Shown in pieces: positions 56,551 to 64,000 of a stretch of DNA of 64,000 bases. Positions within the stretch are counted from its first letter, which is position 1. Every line of letters starts with the position of its first letter. The stretch covers positions 1 through 64,000 of the forward strand of contig NZ_LZHT01000003.1 of the NCBI RefSeq assembly GCF_001667315.1, in the 5' to 3' direction. Source of the DNA: Mycobacterium sp. 852002-10029_SCH5224772 (GTDB lineage Bacteria; Actinomycetota; Actinomycetes; Mycobacteriales; Mycobacteriaceae). The notes under the pieces were generated by a model. The model was not told where the DNA came from. It did no database searches and saw only the letters and a list, made by a program, of their open reading frames with translations. Made by a program: the position numbers and the translations under genes.

Positions 56551-56973
56551 ATGCGCGGTCCGCTGCTGCCCCCTAGTGTGCCGGGGTGGCGCAGCCGCGC
56601 CGAGCGGTTCGACATGGCGGTGCTCGAGGCCTACGAACCCATCGAGCGGAACTGGCAGGACCGACTGGCCGACCTCGACGTGGCGGTCGACGAAATTCCG
56701 CGCATCTCGGCCAAAGATCCCGACAGTGTGCAGTGGCCGGCCGAGGTGATCGCCGACGGGCCGATCCCCCTGGCCCGCTTGATCCCGGCCGGTGTCGACA
56801 TCCGCGGAAACTCCACACGGGCGCGAATTGTTCTGTTTCGCAAGCCAATTGAGCGACGGGCCAAAGACACCGTCGAACTCGGTGATTTGCTGCACGAAAT
56901 CCTGGTGGCCCAGGTCGCCATCTATCTCGACGTTGAACCGACGGTCATCGATCCGACGATCGACGACGAATAG
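56551..56973 (+). CDS. Zincin-like metallopeptidase-family protein (Rv3259)
   Basis: From the ATG at 56551 the 140-residue protein reads MRGPLLPPSVPGWRSRAERF. It ends with LLHEILVAQVAIYLDVEPTV, where members with activity have HExxH; here the second His is Ala-Gln context, so zinc binding is unlikely. A GTG at 56452 would add 33 residues and is a possible alternative. It corresponds to Rv3259 and converges with whiB2 23 bp away. The function is unknown. Confidence 0.85.
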   Translation: MRGPLLPPSVPGWRSRAERFDMAVLEAYEPIERNWQDRLADLDVAVDEIPRISAKDPDSVQWPAEVIADGPIPLARLIPAGVDIRGNSTRARIVLFRKPIERRAKDTVELGDLLHEILVAQVAIYLDVEPTVIDPTIDDE

Positions 56974-56996
56974 CTACAGTGCGGCGCGGGCGCCTT

Positions 56997-57362
56997 TCAG
57001 ATGATGCCGCGCTTGAGGCGGCGGCGCTCGCGTTCGGACAGACCGCCCCAGATGCCAAAGCGCTCGTCGTGCTCCAGGGCGTATTCGAGGCACTCGTGGC
57101 GCACCTCGCAGCCCAGGCAGATCTTCTTGGCCTCGCGGGTGGAGCCACCCTTTTCGGGGAAGAAGGCCTCGGGGTCGGTTTGGGCGCACAGCGCCCGGTC
57201 TTGCCATTGGTCGGCGACGGGTGCCGGCAACGGCTCGGGCTCGAATGCGACTGGCGCATCAGGAACCACAGTCAAATGAGGCCGGGCGGGTTGGGCCGGC
57301 GCTGAGTCGATCGGATTGTGCGGCGTGCTCGCCATTGCGCCTCGAAAAGTGTCGTATGACAT
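56997..57362 (-). CDS. whiB2: Transcriptional regulator WhiB2
   Basis: WhiB2 is an essential 4Fe-4S protein that governs septation and cell division in mycobacteria. The 121-residue protein has the four cluster cysteines (LCAQTD; CLGCEVRHEC), the turn GIWGG and the basic tail SERERRRLKRGII. The ATG at 57362 (MSYDTFRGA) is preceded by GAGGAGG and resembles the M. smegmatis WhmD start; the shorter M. tuberculosis annotation would begin inside. Corresponds to Rv3260c. Confidence 0.95.
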   Translation of the reverse strand: MSYDTFRGAMASTPHNPIDSAPAQPARPHLTVVPDAPVAFEPEPLPAPVADQWQDRALCAQTDPEAFFPEKGGSTREAKKICLGCEVRHECLEYALEHDERFGIWGGLSERERRRLKRGII

Positions 57363-57724
57363 ACGGTCGTCCGCCTCCTCATCTTGATTGAGAAAGAGTG
57401 ATTGATTTCCCACTGTTCTGATGTACAGACAATTCGAACAAGTGATCGAATCTCGGTCTGCGACACCGGAGTCGGCCGGCCAACCGGGAAATGACACTGA
57501 TGTGATTAGACACGGGTTGATCTGCCGGGTCAAGCACTTCGGCGCATTTCCATACCATCTCGTGATCGAATTTCGGCGTTTCTGTTGTCTTGAACCGTCG
57601 GCGTGTTGATCACATAGCCCACAACTACCCCACAAGTGGTGGGGAACCTTGACTTTGAGGCAGCCTCGGTGGGCCCGTCACCGCACCCTCGTGGGGCAGT
57701 ACTGTCGTGCTCTGTGAGGCTCAA
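57363..57724. promoter_or_regulatory. whiB2-fbiA divergent intergenic region
   Basis: This 362-bp stretch separates the divergent whiB2 and fbiA genes and should hold both promoters. It is more A+T-rich than its surroundings near whiB2, as expected for a long whiB2 leader. An inverted repeat CCCCAC-N5-GTGGGG lies at 57628-57644, 81 bp before the fbiA start. No small gene was recognised; frames reading through it lack start signals. Confidence 0.6.
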
Positions 57725-58726
57725 GTGAAGGTCACCGTTCTGGTCGGTGGGGTTGGCGGCGCCCGCTTCCTGCTGGGGGTTCAACAGTTGTTCGGGCTGG
57801 GTCAATTTCACCCGCAACGGCGCCCAGACACGGAAGCCGGCAGTCACGAGCTGACGGCGATCGTCAACGTTGGCGATGACGCCTGGATCCACGGACTGCG
57901 AGTCTGCCCCGATTTGGACACCTGCATGTACACCTTAGGTGGAGGTGTTGACCCGGAGCGAGGGTGGGGTCACCGCGACGAAACCTGGCACGCCAAAGAG
58001 GAATTGGCGCGCTACGGCGTGCAGCCCGACTGGTTCGGGCTCGGCGACCGCGACCTGGGCACCCACCTGGTGCGCACCCAGATGCTCAACGCCGGCTACC
58101 CGCTGTCACAGATCACCGCGGCGCTGTGCGACCGCTGGCAACCGGGCGCACGACTGGTGCCCGTCAGCGACGACCGCTGCGAGACGCACGTGGTGATAAC
58201 CGATCCCGACGACGGCAACCGGCGGGCTATCCACTTCCAGGAGTGGTGGGTGCGCTACCGGGCCCAGGTGCCCACCCACAGCTTCGCTTTCGTCGGCGCC
58301 GAAAAAGCAGCCGCCACAACCGAAGCCACGGCGGCCATCGCGGACGCCGACGTCATCCTGCTGGCGCCGTCGAATCCGGTGGTGAGCGTCGGCGCCATTT
58401 TGGCCGTCCCCGGCGTCCGCGGCGCGCTGCGCGCGGCAAAGGCCCCGGTCGTCGGCTATTCGCCGATCATCGGGGGAAAGCCGTTGCGCGGCATGGCCGA
58501 TGCCTGCCTTTCCGTGATCGGGGTCGAGTCCACCGCCGAGGCCGTCGGCCGCCACTACGGCGCACGTCGGGGCACCGGCATCCTGGACTGCTGGCTGGTG
58601 AGTGAAGGCGATGCCACCGACATCGAGGGGGTGGCGGTGCGCTCGGTGCCGCTGGTGATGACCGACCCTGAGGCGACGGCCGAGATGGTCCGCGCCGGGC
58701 TCGAGCTAGCGGGCGTCACCCCATGA
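57725..58726 (+). CDS. fbiA: FbiA, phosphoenolpyruvyl/lactyl transferase of F420 synthesis
   Basis: FbiA joins the activated phospho-three-carbon unit to Fo to make (dehydro-)F420-0. The 333-residue protein has [20 protein letters not shown] at the start, [19 protein letters not shown], and [17 protein letters not shown], all CofD-family motifs. The GTG at 57725 (VKVTVLVGG) matches the Rv3261 start; an 18-bp longer frame is rejected. A MIRU-like repeat joins it to fbiB. Confidence 0.96.
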   Translation: MKVTVLVGGVGGARFLLGVQQLFGLGQFHPQRRPDTEAGSHELTAIVNVGDDAWIHGLRVCPDLDTCMYTLGGGVDPERGWGHRDETWHAKEELARYGVQPDWFGLGDRDLGTHLVRTQMLNAGYPLSQITAALCDRWQPGARLVPVSDDRCETHVVITDPDDGNRRAIHFQEWWVRYRAQVPTHSFAFVGAEKAAATTEATAAIADADVILLAPSNPVVSVGAILAVPGVRGALRAAKAPVVGYSPIIGGKPLRGMADACLSVIGVESTAEAVGRHYGARRGTGILDCWLVSEGDATDIEGVAVRSVPLVMTDPEATAEMVRAGLELAGVTP

Positions 58727-58772
58727 CCCGCCGGCGACGATGCGAAGCGATGCGATGCGCAGGAGCGGCGCC
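58724..58772 (+). repeat. MIRU-type intercistronic repeat, fbiA-fbiB
   Basis: The element begins with the fbiA stop TGA (58724-58726) and continues CCCGCCGGCGACGATGCGAA, ending GCAGGAGCGGCGCC just before the fbiB ATG at 58773. The middle has diverged relative to the copies near 43.5 and 47.4 kb, but both ends are conserved. It supplies the GGAG of fbiB. Its in-frame translation [11 protein letters not shown] makes a longer open frame upstream of the real start. Confidence 0.82.
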
Positions 58773-60125
58773 ATGACCCCGGCCCCCGGCGAACACGGCA
58801 CCGCCGCCGCGATCGAGGTGCTGCCCGTCGCCGGGCTGCCCGAATTCCGGCCCGGCGATGATCTGGGCGCGGCCATCGCCGCCGCCGCACCCTGGCTGCG
58901 CGACGGCGACGTCGTGGTGGTCACCAGCAAGGCGGTGTCCAAATGCGAGGGCCGGCTGGTCCCGGCGCCCGGGGATCCCGAGGAACGCGACCGACTGCGG
59001 CGCAAGCTCGTCGACGACGAAGCCGTTCGCGTGCTGGCCCGCAAGGGCAAGACCTTGATCACCGAGAACCGGATCGGGCTGGTGCAGGCCGCGGCGGGCG
59101 TGGACGGCTCCAACGTCGGCCGCGACGAGCTGGCGCTGCTGCCCGTCGACCCGGACGGCAGCGCCGCGGCGCTGCGCGCCGGGCTGCGCGATCGGCTCGG
59201 CGTCGAGGTCGCCGTGGTCATCACCGACACCATGGGCCGCGCGTGGCGCAACGGCCAGACCGACGCGGCGGTGGGTGCGGCGGGTCTGGCTGTGCTGCAC
59301 GGCTATTCGGGGGCCGTCGACCAACACGGCAACGAGCTGCTGGTCACCGAGGTCGCGATCGCCGACGAGATCGCCGCGGCCGCCGATCTGGTCAAGGGCA
59401 AAATGACCGCCATGCCGGTCGCGGTGGTGCGCGGCCTGTCGGTGGCCGACGACGGCTCGACGGCGCGGCACTTGTTGCGGCCCGGCACCGAAGACCTGTT
59501 CTGGCTCGGCACCGCCGAGGCCCTCGACCTGGGCCGCCGCCAGGCGCAGTTGCTACGCCGATCGGTGCGCCGGTTCAGTGCCGAGCCGGTGCCCGCCGAC
59601 CTGGTGGAGGCGGCCGTCGCCGAGGCGCTGACCGCGCCCGCCCCGCACCACACCCGCCCGGTGCGGTTCGTCTGGCTGCAGACCCCGGCCACCCGGGCGC
59701 GACTGCTGGACCGGATGAAGGACAAGTGGCGCGCCGACCTCGCCGGCGACGGCCGGCCGGCCGACTCCGTCGAACGCCGGGTGGCCCGCGGCCAGATCCT
59801 CTACGACGCGCCCGAAGTCGTCATCCCGATCCTGGTTCCCGACGGCGCGCATTCCTATCCCGACGCCGCCCGCGCCGACGCCGAGCACACCATGTTCACC
59901 GTGGCGGTCGGGGCCGCCGTGCAGGCCCTGCTCGTCGCGTTGGCGGTGCGCGGGCTCGGCAGCTGCTGGATCGGCTCGACGATTTTCGCCGCCGACCTGG
60001 TGCGCGCCGAGCTCGAGCTGCCCGCCGACTGGGAGCCGTTGGGCGCCATCGCGATCGGCTATGCCGCCGAGCCCGCCGGGCCGCGCGACGCCGCGCACCC
60101 CGGAGAATTGCTGATCCGCAAGTAA
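58773..60125 (+). CDS. fbiB: FbiB, bifunctional F420 gamma-glutamyl ligase/reductase
   Basis: FbiB reduces dehydro-F420-0 and adds the poly-glutamate tail. The 450-residue protein has the CofE-like N-terminal domain ([37 protein letters not shown]) and a C-terminal FMN nitroreductase-fold domain ([32 protein letters not shown]). The fusion is typical of mycobacteria. The ATG at 58773 follows the MIRU-derived GGAG. Corresponds to Rv3262. Confidence 0.96.
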   Translation: MTPAPGEHGTAAAIEVLPVAGLPEFRPGDDLGAAIAAAAPWLRDGDVVVVTSKAVSKCEGRLVPAPGDPEERDRLRRKLVDDEAVRVLARKGKTLITENRIGLVQAAAGVDGSNVGRDELALLPVDPDGSAAALRAGLRDRLGVEVAVVITDTMGRAWRNGQTDAAVGAAGLAVLHGYSGAVDQHGNELLVTEVAIADEIAAAADLVKGKMTAMPVAVVRGLSVADDGSTARHLLRPGTEDLFWLGTAEALDLGRRQAQLLRRSVRRFSAEPVPADLVEAAVAEALTAPAPHHTRPVRFVWLQTPATRARLLDRMKDKWRADLAGDGRPADSVERRVARGQILYDAPEVVIPILVPDGAHSYPDAARADAEHTMFTVAVGAAVQALLVALAVRGLGSCWIGSTIFAADLVRAELELPADWEPLGAIAIGYAAEPAGPRDAAHPGELLIRK

Positions 60126-60135
60126 TACTGAGCAA

Positions 60136-61719
60136 ATGGACTTCGCGGGCAAGGCGGCGGCCACGGCCGACAAGGTCCGCGGCGGCTACTACACCCCCGC
60201 GCCGGTGGCGAGGTTCCTGGCGCGCTGGGTCCGCGAAGCCGGCCCGAAGGTCCTCGAACCCTCCTGCGGCGACGGCGCGATCCTGCGCGAGCTGGCCGCC
60301 CGCAGCGAGCGGGCCCACGGCGTCGAGCTGATCGCGGGCGAGGCGGCCAAGGCCCGGCGGTTCGCTCGCGTCGACACCGGCAGCCTGTTCACCTGGCTCG
60401 CCGGGGCCGCTAAAGCCGACATCGGCGGCTGGGACGGCGTCGCCGGCAACCCGCCCTACATCCGGTTCGGCAACTGGGCACCGGAGCACCGCGACCCGGC
60501 GCTGGACTTCATGCGGCGCGAGGGGTTGCGCCCGAGCCGGCTGACCAACGCCTGGGTGCCGTTCGTCGTGGCGAGTACCGCATTGGTGCGCGACGGCGGG
60601 CGAGTCGGCCTGGTGCTGCCGGCCGAGCTGCTCCAGGTCACCTACGCCGCGCCGGTGCGCGACTTTCTGCTCAGCCGATTCCGCGACATCACGCTGCTGA
60701 CCTTCGAGCGCCTGGTGTTCGACGGCATCCTGCAAGAGGTCGTGTTGTTCTGCGGTGTCGCGGGCCCCGGTCCCGCGCGCATCCGCACCGTGCACCTGCC
60801 CGGCGCCGACGCCTTGGCGGGGGCGGACCTCGACGCTGAATCGGCGCCGGCGCTCTTGCACGAGAACGAGAAGTGGACCAAGTACTTTCTGGACCCCGCC
60901 GCGATCCGGCTGCTGCGCGCACTCAAGGGCTCCGACGCCTTGCTCCCGCTCGGGTCTGTCGCCGAGGTGGATGTGGGCATCGTGACCGGGCGCAACGCCT
61001 TCTTCACCTTGACCGACGCCCAGGCCGGCGAGCTGGGGCTGCGGGCGCACTGCGTCCCGCTCGTCTCGCGCAGCGCCCAACTGTCCGGGCTGGTCTACGA
61101 CACCGATTGCCGGGCAGGCGATATCGCCGCCGGGCACCGCAGCTGGCTGCTCAACGCGCCGCGTGAGCCGGCCGATCCCGCGTTGATCGCCCACATCCGC
61201 GCCGGGGAAGCCGCCGGCGTGCACCGCGGCTACAAGTGCTCGATCCGCACACCCTGGTGGAGCACGCCGTCGCTGTGGGTGCCAGACCTGTTCCTGCTGC
61301 GCCAGATTCACCGGGCGCCGCGGCTGACCGTCAACGCCGCCGCGGCGACGAGCACCGACACCGTGCATCGGGTGCGTCTGGCGCCCGGGGTCGACCCGGC
61401 GGCGCTGGCCGCCGTGTTCCACAACAGCGTGACGTTCGCCTTCACCGAGATCATGGGCCGCAGCTACGGCGGGGGCGTGCTGGAGCTCGAACCCCGCGAA
61501 GCCGAGCAGCTGCCCGTTCCCCCGCCCTCGCACGCCGACCCCGACCTCGCCTGCGACGTCGATTTGCTGTTGAAGGCCAACGAGATCGAGAAGGCGCTCG
61601 ACCTCGTCGACCGTCGCGTGCTGATCGACGGGCTGGGATTGCCGGCCGCGGCGGTGGCGGATTGCCGCGCGGCGTGGGTGTCGCTGGCCGATCGCAGGAA
61701 ACGGCGGCGCTCGCGGTGA
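60136..61719 (+). CDS. mamA: N6-adenine DNA methyltransferase MamA
   Basis: The 527-residue protein is the ortholog of Rv3263 (MamA), which methylates adenine at CTGGAG sites and affects transcription where the site overlaps a promoter. Motif I is KVLEPSCGDGAILREL (about residue 38) and the catalytic motif IV is NPPY in VAGNPPYIRFG (about 114). A C-terminal TaqI-like specificity region follows. No restriction endonuclease gene adjoins, consistent with an orphan methyltransferase. Its stop overlaps the Nudix start by 4 nt. Target site here is assumed. Confidence 0.92.
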   Translation: MDFAGKAAATADKVRGGYYTPAPVARFLARWVREAGPKVLEPSCGDGAILRELAARSERAHGVELIAGEAAKARRFARVDTGSLFTWLAGAAKADIGGWDGVAGNPPYIRFGNWAPEHRDPALDFMRREGLRPSRLTNAWVPFVVASTALVRDGGRVGLVLPAELLQVTYAAPVRDFLLSRFRDITLLTFERLVFDGILQEVVLFCGVAGPGPARIRTVHLPGADALAGADLDAESAPALLHENEKWTKYFLDPAAIRLLRALKGSDALLPLGSVAEVDVGIVTGRNAFFTLTDAQAGELGLRAHCVPLVSRSAQLSGLVYDTDCRAGDIAAGHRSWLLNAPREPADPALIAHIRAGEAAGVHRGYKCSIRTPWWSTPSLWVPDLFLLRQIHRAPRLTVNAAAATSTDTVHRVRLAPGVDPAALAAVFHNSVTFAFTEIMGRSYGGGVLELEPREAEQLPVPPPSHADPDLACDVDLLLKANEIEKALDLVDRRVLIDGLGLPAAAVADCRAAWVSLADRRKRRRSR

Positions 61720-62258
61720 GCCTGCGGGAGTCGGTGATCGCGATCCTGTCCGATTGGGAACCCCCCGACGCGGGCCAGGATTCGTTGCGGCACGCCGTCT
61801 TGGCCTTCGTTGAGGCCCGCGACGACGCCTGCCGCCGCGAGTGCGTGCCGGGCCACGTCACCGCGTCGGCGCTGCTGCTCGATCACACCGGCGGCCGGGT
61901 GCTGCTGACGTTGCATCGCCGCCTGGGCCGATGGGTGCAGCTGGGCGGCCATTGCGACGACGACGACCCCGACGTCGTCGCCGCGGCGTTGCGCGAGGCG
62001 ACCGAGGAGTCCGGGGTCGACGGGCTGCGCATGGAACCCGGGTTGGCCGCGGTGCACGTGCACCCAGTGGTGTGCTCGCTGGGCGTGCCCACCCGCCATC
62101 TGGATTTGCAATTCGTGGCGCACGCGCCGGCCGGCGCGCAGATCGCGATCAGCGACGAGTCGGAGGACCTGCGGTGGTGGCCCGCCGACGCGTTGCCGCA
62201 GGGAACCGATCACGCGCTGGCGTATCTGGTTTCGCGGGCGCGGGCCCGCCGAGCGTGA
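61716..62258 (+). CDS. Nudix hydrolase
   Basis: The 180-residue protein has a Nudix box from GGHCDDDDPD to REATEESGVD; the catalytic REATEE is intact while the first conserved Glu is Asp. WVQLGGHCD precedes it. The GTG at 61716 overlaps the mamA stop, so the two are coupled; in other genomes similar Nudix genes follow housekeeping genes without a shared role. The nucleotide or cofactor substrate is unknown. Confidence 0.9.
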   Translation: MSLRESVIAILSDWEPPDAGQDSLRHAVLAFVEARDDACRRECVPGHVTASALLLDHTGGRVLLTLHRRLGRWVQLGGHCDDDDPDVVAAALREATEESGVDGLRMEPGLAAVHVHPVVCSLGVPTRHLDLQFVAHAPAGAQIAISDESEDLRWWPADALPQGTDHALAYLVSRARARRA

Positions 62259-62277
62259 CGCCTGCCGCACATTCGGC

Positions 62278-62307
62278 GCCGAGTGTGCGGCCAGCCGCAC
62301 GTTCGGC
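62278..62307. terminator. Hairpin between convergent Nudix and mpgA genes
   Basis: GCCGAGTGTGCGGC (62278-62291) pairs with GCCGCACGTTCGGC (62294-62307) around a 2-nt loop, with two mismatched positions. The flanking bases (from 62264) allow an alternative longer inverted repeat. It lies between two gene ends and can serve both directions. It belongs to the same family as the secA1 hairpins. Confidence 0.65.
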
Positions 62308-62322
62308 GTCGGAAGCCTCCGC

Positions 62323-63399
62323 TCAGACGTCGGACGAGTAGCGGATCCCGCCGTCGGGAATCGACACACCGGGCCACACCCGGGCGCCGCGCAGCAGTTC
62401 GCAGCGCGCACCGATGTCGGCGCCGTCGCCGATCACCCCGTCGCGGATCAGCGCCCGCGGACCGATACGCGCCCCGAATCCGATGATCGAGCGCTCGATC
62501 ACGCTGCCGGCCTCGACCTTGGCGCCGTCGAAGATCACCGCGCCGTCCAGCCGCACACCGGGGCCGATCTCGGCGCCCCGCCCCACCACGGTGCCGCCGA
62601 TCAGCACCGCGCCCGGCGACACCGCCGCGCCGTCGTGCACCAGCTGCTCGCCGCGGTGGCCGTGCAGCGCGGGCGACGGCGCGATGCCGCGCACCAGATC
62701 CGCCGACCCCCGGACGAAGTCGTCCGGGGTGCCCATGTCGCGCCAGTAGCTGGCGTCGACGTAGCCGCACACCGTGACGTCCGGATCGGAGAGCAGCGCG
62801 GGGAACACCTCGCGTTCCACCGACACCTCACGGCCGCGCGGGATCCGGTCGATCATGGCGCGCGAGAACACATAGCAGCCGGCGTTGATCTGGTCGGTCG
62901 GCGGATCCTGGGTCTTCTCCAGGAAGGCGGTGACCCGGCCGTCTTCGGTGGTCACGCAGCCGAAGGCGCGCGGGTCACCCACCCGGACCAGGTGCAGGGT
63001 GACGTCGGCCTCCTGGGCGGAGTGGAAGTCGAGCATCTGACCCAGGTCGCAGCCGGAGAGCACGTCGCCGTTGAACACCATCACGGTGTCGTGCCGCAGA
63101 TGCCCGGCGACATTGGCGATGCCGCCGCCGGTGCCCAACGGCTGCTCCTCGGTGACGTATTCGATCTGCAGGCCCAGCTTGGAGCCGTCGCCGAACTCCG
63201 CCTCGAAGACGCCGGCCCGATACGACGTGCTCAAGATGACGTGCTCGATGCCCGCCGCGGCGACCCTCGACAGCAGGTGGGTGAGGAACGGCAGCCCGGC
63301 GGTCGGCAGCATGGGCTTGGGCGCCGACAGGGTCAGCGGCCGCAGCCGGGTGCCCTTGCCGCCCACCAGGATCACGACGTCGACTTGCGGAGTTCCCAC
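62323..63399 (-). CDS. Mannose-1-phosphate guanylyltransferase
   Basis: The enzyme makes GDP-mannose from mannose-1-phosphate and GTP. The 358-residue protein has the nucleotidyltransferase signature VDVVILVGGKGTRLRPLTLS at the N-terminus, FNGDVLSGCDL, and a C-terminal left-handed beta-helix of hexapeptide repeats (IGGTVVGRGAEIGPGVRLDG). It corresponds to Rv3264c (manB/mpgA in different annotations, so no symbol is given). The GTG start lies one base after the wbbL stop, so the two are cotranscribed. Confidence 0.93.
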   Translation of the reverse strand: MGTPQVDVVILVGGKGTRLRPLTLSAPKPMLPTAGLPFLTHLLSRVAAAGIEHVILSTSYRAGVFEAEFGDGSKLGLQIEYVTEEQPLGTGGGIANVAGHLRHDTVMVFNGDVLSGCDLGQMLDFHSAQEADVTLHLVRVGDPRAFGCVTTEDGRVTAFLEKTQDPPTDQINAGCYVFSRAMIDRIPRGREVSVEREVFPALLSDPDVTVCGYVDASYWRDMGTPDDFVRGSADLVRGIAPSPALHGHRGEQLVHDGAAVSPGAVLIGGTVVGRGAEIGPGVRLDGAVIFDGAKVEAGSVIERSIIGFGARIGPRALIRDGVIGDGADIGARCELLRGARVWPGVSIPDGGIRYSSDV

Positions 63400-63400
63400 C

Positions 63401-64000
63401 TCAGTGTCGCCCTTCTACCAGTTTCCGTCGGCCGGATGCGCGCACCGCGCTGCGCACCATCAGGCGGGAACGTACCGCCAACGAGGCGCGCAGCGCCCAG
63501 CGCAGCGGCGCGCGCCACAAACCGGCATGCCGGTCGGCCAGAAACATATACGTGCTCTTGTGGTGGGCGGCCAGGTGGCTGGCCGGGTCCCCGCCGGTCG
63601 AGTGGCCCTTGTGGTGCAGCACTTCCGCCGAGGGCACGTAGATGGAAAGCCAGCCGGCCTTGCCGAGCCGGTCGCCGAGGTCGACGTCCTCCATATACAT
63701 GAAGTAGCGCTCGTCGAAGCCGCCGACCTGGCCGAACGCCGACCGGCGCACCAGCAGGCACGACCCCGACAGCCAGCCCACCGGCCGCTCGCTGGGCTCC
63801 AGCCGCTCCTGGCGATACGCCGCCGACCACGGGTTGGTCTTCCAGAACGGCCCGACGACCGCGTGCATGCCGCCGCGGATCAGGCTGGGCAGGTGGCGCG
63901 CCGACGGGTACACCGACCCGTCGGGATCGCGGACCAGCGGGCCCAGCGCCCCCGCGCGCGGCCAGCGCGACGCGGCGTCCAGCAGGGCGTCGATGCTGCC
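63401..64000 (-). CDS. wbbL: Rhamnosyltransferase WbbL, N-terminus beyond the window
   Basis: WbbL adds rhamnose from dTDP-rhamnose to the decaprenyl-diphospho-GlcNAc acceptor, creating the linker between arabinogalactan and peptidoglycan. About 199 C-terminal residues are present; the frame is open past 63913 to the right edge (29 more codons with GALGPLVRDPDGS). GT2-type features include the FDERYFMYMEDVDLGDRLG segment with the acidic pair. The catalytic N-terminal DxD is outside the window. Corresponds to Rv3265c. Confidence 0.93.
   Translation of the reverse strand, partial: GSIDALLDAASRWPRAGALGPLVRDPDGSVYPSARHLPSLIRGGMHAVVGPFWKTNPWSAAYRQERLEPSERPVGWLSGSCLLVRRSAFGQVGGFDERYFMYMEDVDLGDRLGKAGWLSIYVPSAEVLHHKGHSTGGDPASHLAAHHKSTYMFLADRHAGLWRAPLRWALRASLAVRSRLMVRSAVRASGRRKLVEGRH

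Overview
The window is high-G+C chromosomal DNA from a slow-growing, non-tuberculous Mycobacterium. A member of the M. avium complex or a close relative is my inference. The support is gene order: the backbone matches the M. tuberculosis segment Rv3226c to Rv3265c almost gene for gene (SRAP-aroA-rsgA, desA3-fdxR, ppk2-tgs3, secA1-hpf-comF, lpqB-mtrB-mtrA-tmk-sahH, alkB-rubA-rubB-tetR, manA-tobH-manB, whiB2-fbiA-fbiB-mamA, mpgA-wbbL). It also carries MIRU-type intercistronic repeats and a 13E12-family HNH gene. Orthology is assigned from remembered protein sequences and motifs, not from a database search.

Layout. 1-3.8 kb: 13E12 HNH protein, SRAP protein, a three-copy tandem repeat, then aroA and rsgA overlapping by 4 nt. 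3.7-9.7 kb: an insertion relative to M. tuberculosis, holding an HxlR regulator divergent from a thiolase-nitrilase-DUF302 operon, a membrane protein, and a TetR-ferritin-like pair with its own tandem operator. 9.8-15.2 kb: acyl-CoA desaturase DesA3 and its flavin/iron-sulfur reductase, each preceded by the same pair of overlapping operators, then a DUF6912-type protein, PPK2 and an intact-length tgs3 whose acyltransferase motif is degenerate. 15.4-23.1 kb: the Rv3235 family gene, a KefB/TrkA-C potassium-proton antiporter pair, MddA-type thiol methyltransferase, secA1, ribosome hibernation factor and comF.

23.1-40.0 kb is an accessory island between comF and lpqB, in the place where M. tuberculosis has Rv3243c. 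It looks less G+C-rich by eye and carries oxidative-catabolism genes: a crp-nitronate monooxygenase-SDR-GMC oxidoreductase operon, two HSL-type esterases, a second SDR, a divergent TetR/aldo-keto reductase pair with a palindromic operator, a methyltransferase, a mycofactocin-coupled SDR and an FAD-linked oxidase. It also holds one intact AraC regulator, three decayed AraC fragments and a frameshifted hemerythrin-like gene, which point to repeated gain, duplication and decay.

40.0-64.0 kb returns to the backbone: lpqB-mtrB-mtrA (cell-envelope two-component system), tmk, sahH, the alkane hydroxylase system, an amino-acid permease, a flavoprotein, GDP-mannose precursor genes, whiB2, F420 biosynthesis (fbiA/fbiB), the MamA DNA methyltransferase, a Nudix hydrolase, the mannose-1-phosphate guanylyltransferase and the rhamnosyltransferase WbbL, which runs off the end.

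Two dispersed non-coding families recur. One is an intercistronic MIRU-like module running from the stop codon of one gene to the start of the next (mtrA-mtrB, rubB-tetR, fbiA-fbiB). The other is a GC-rich hairpin family built on TGTGCGGC/GCCGCACA, found at three gene ends (secA1, sahH, and the convergent Nudix/mpgA pair). No tRNA, rRNA, CRISPR array, IS transposase or prophage gene was seen.
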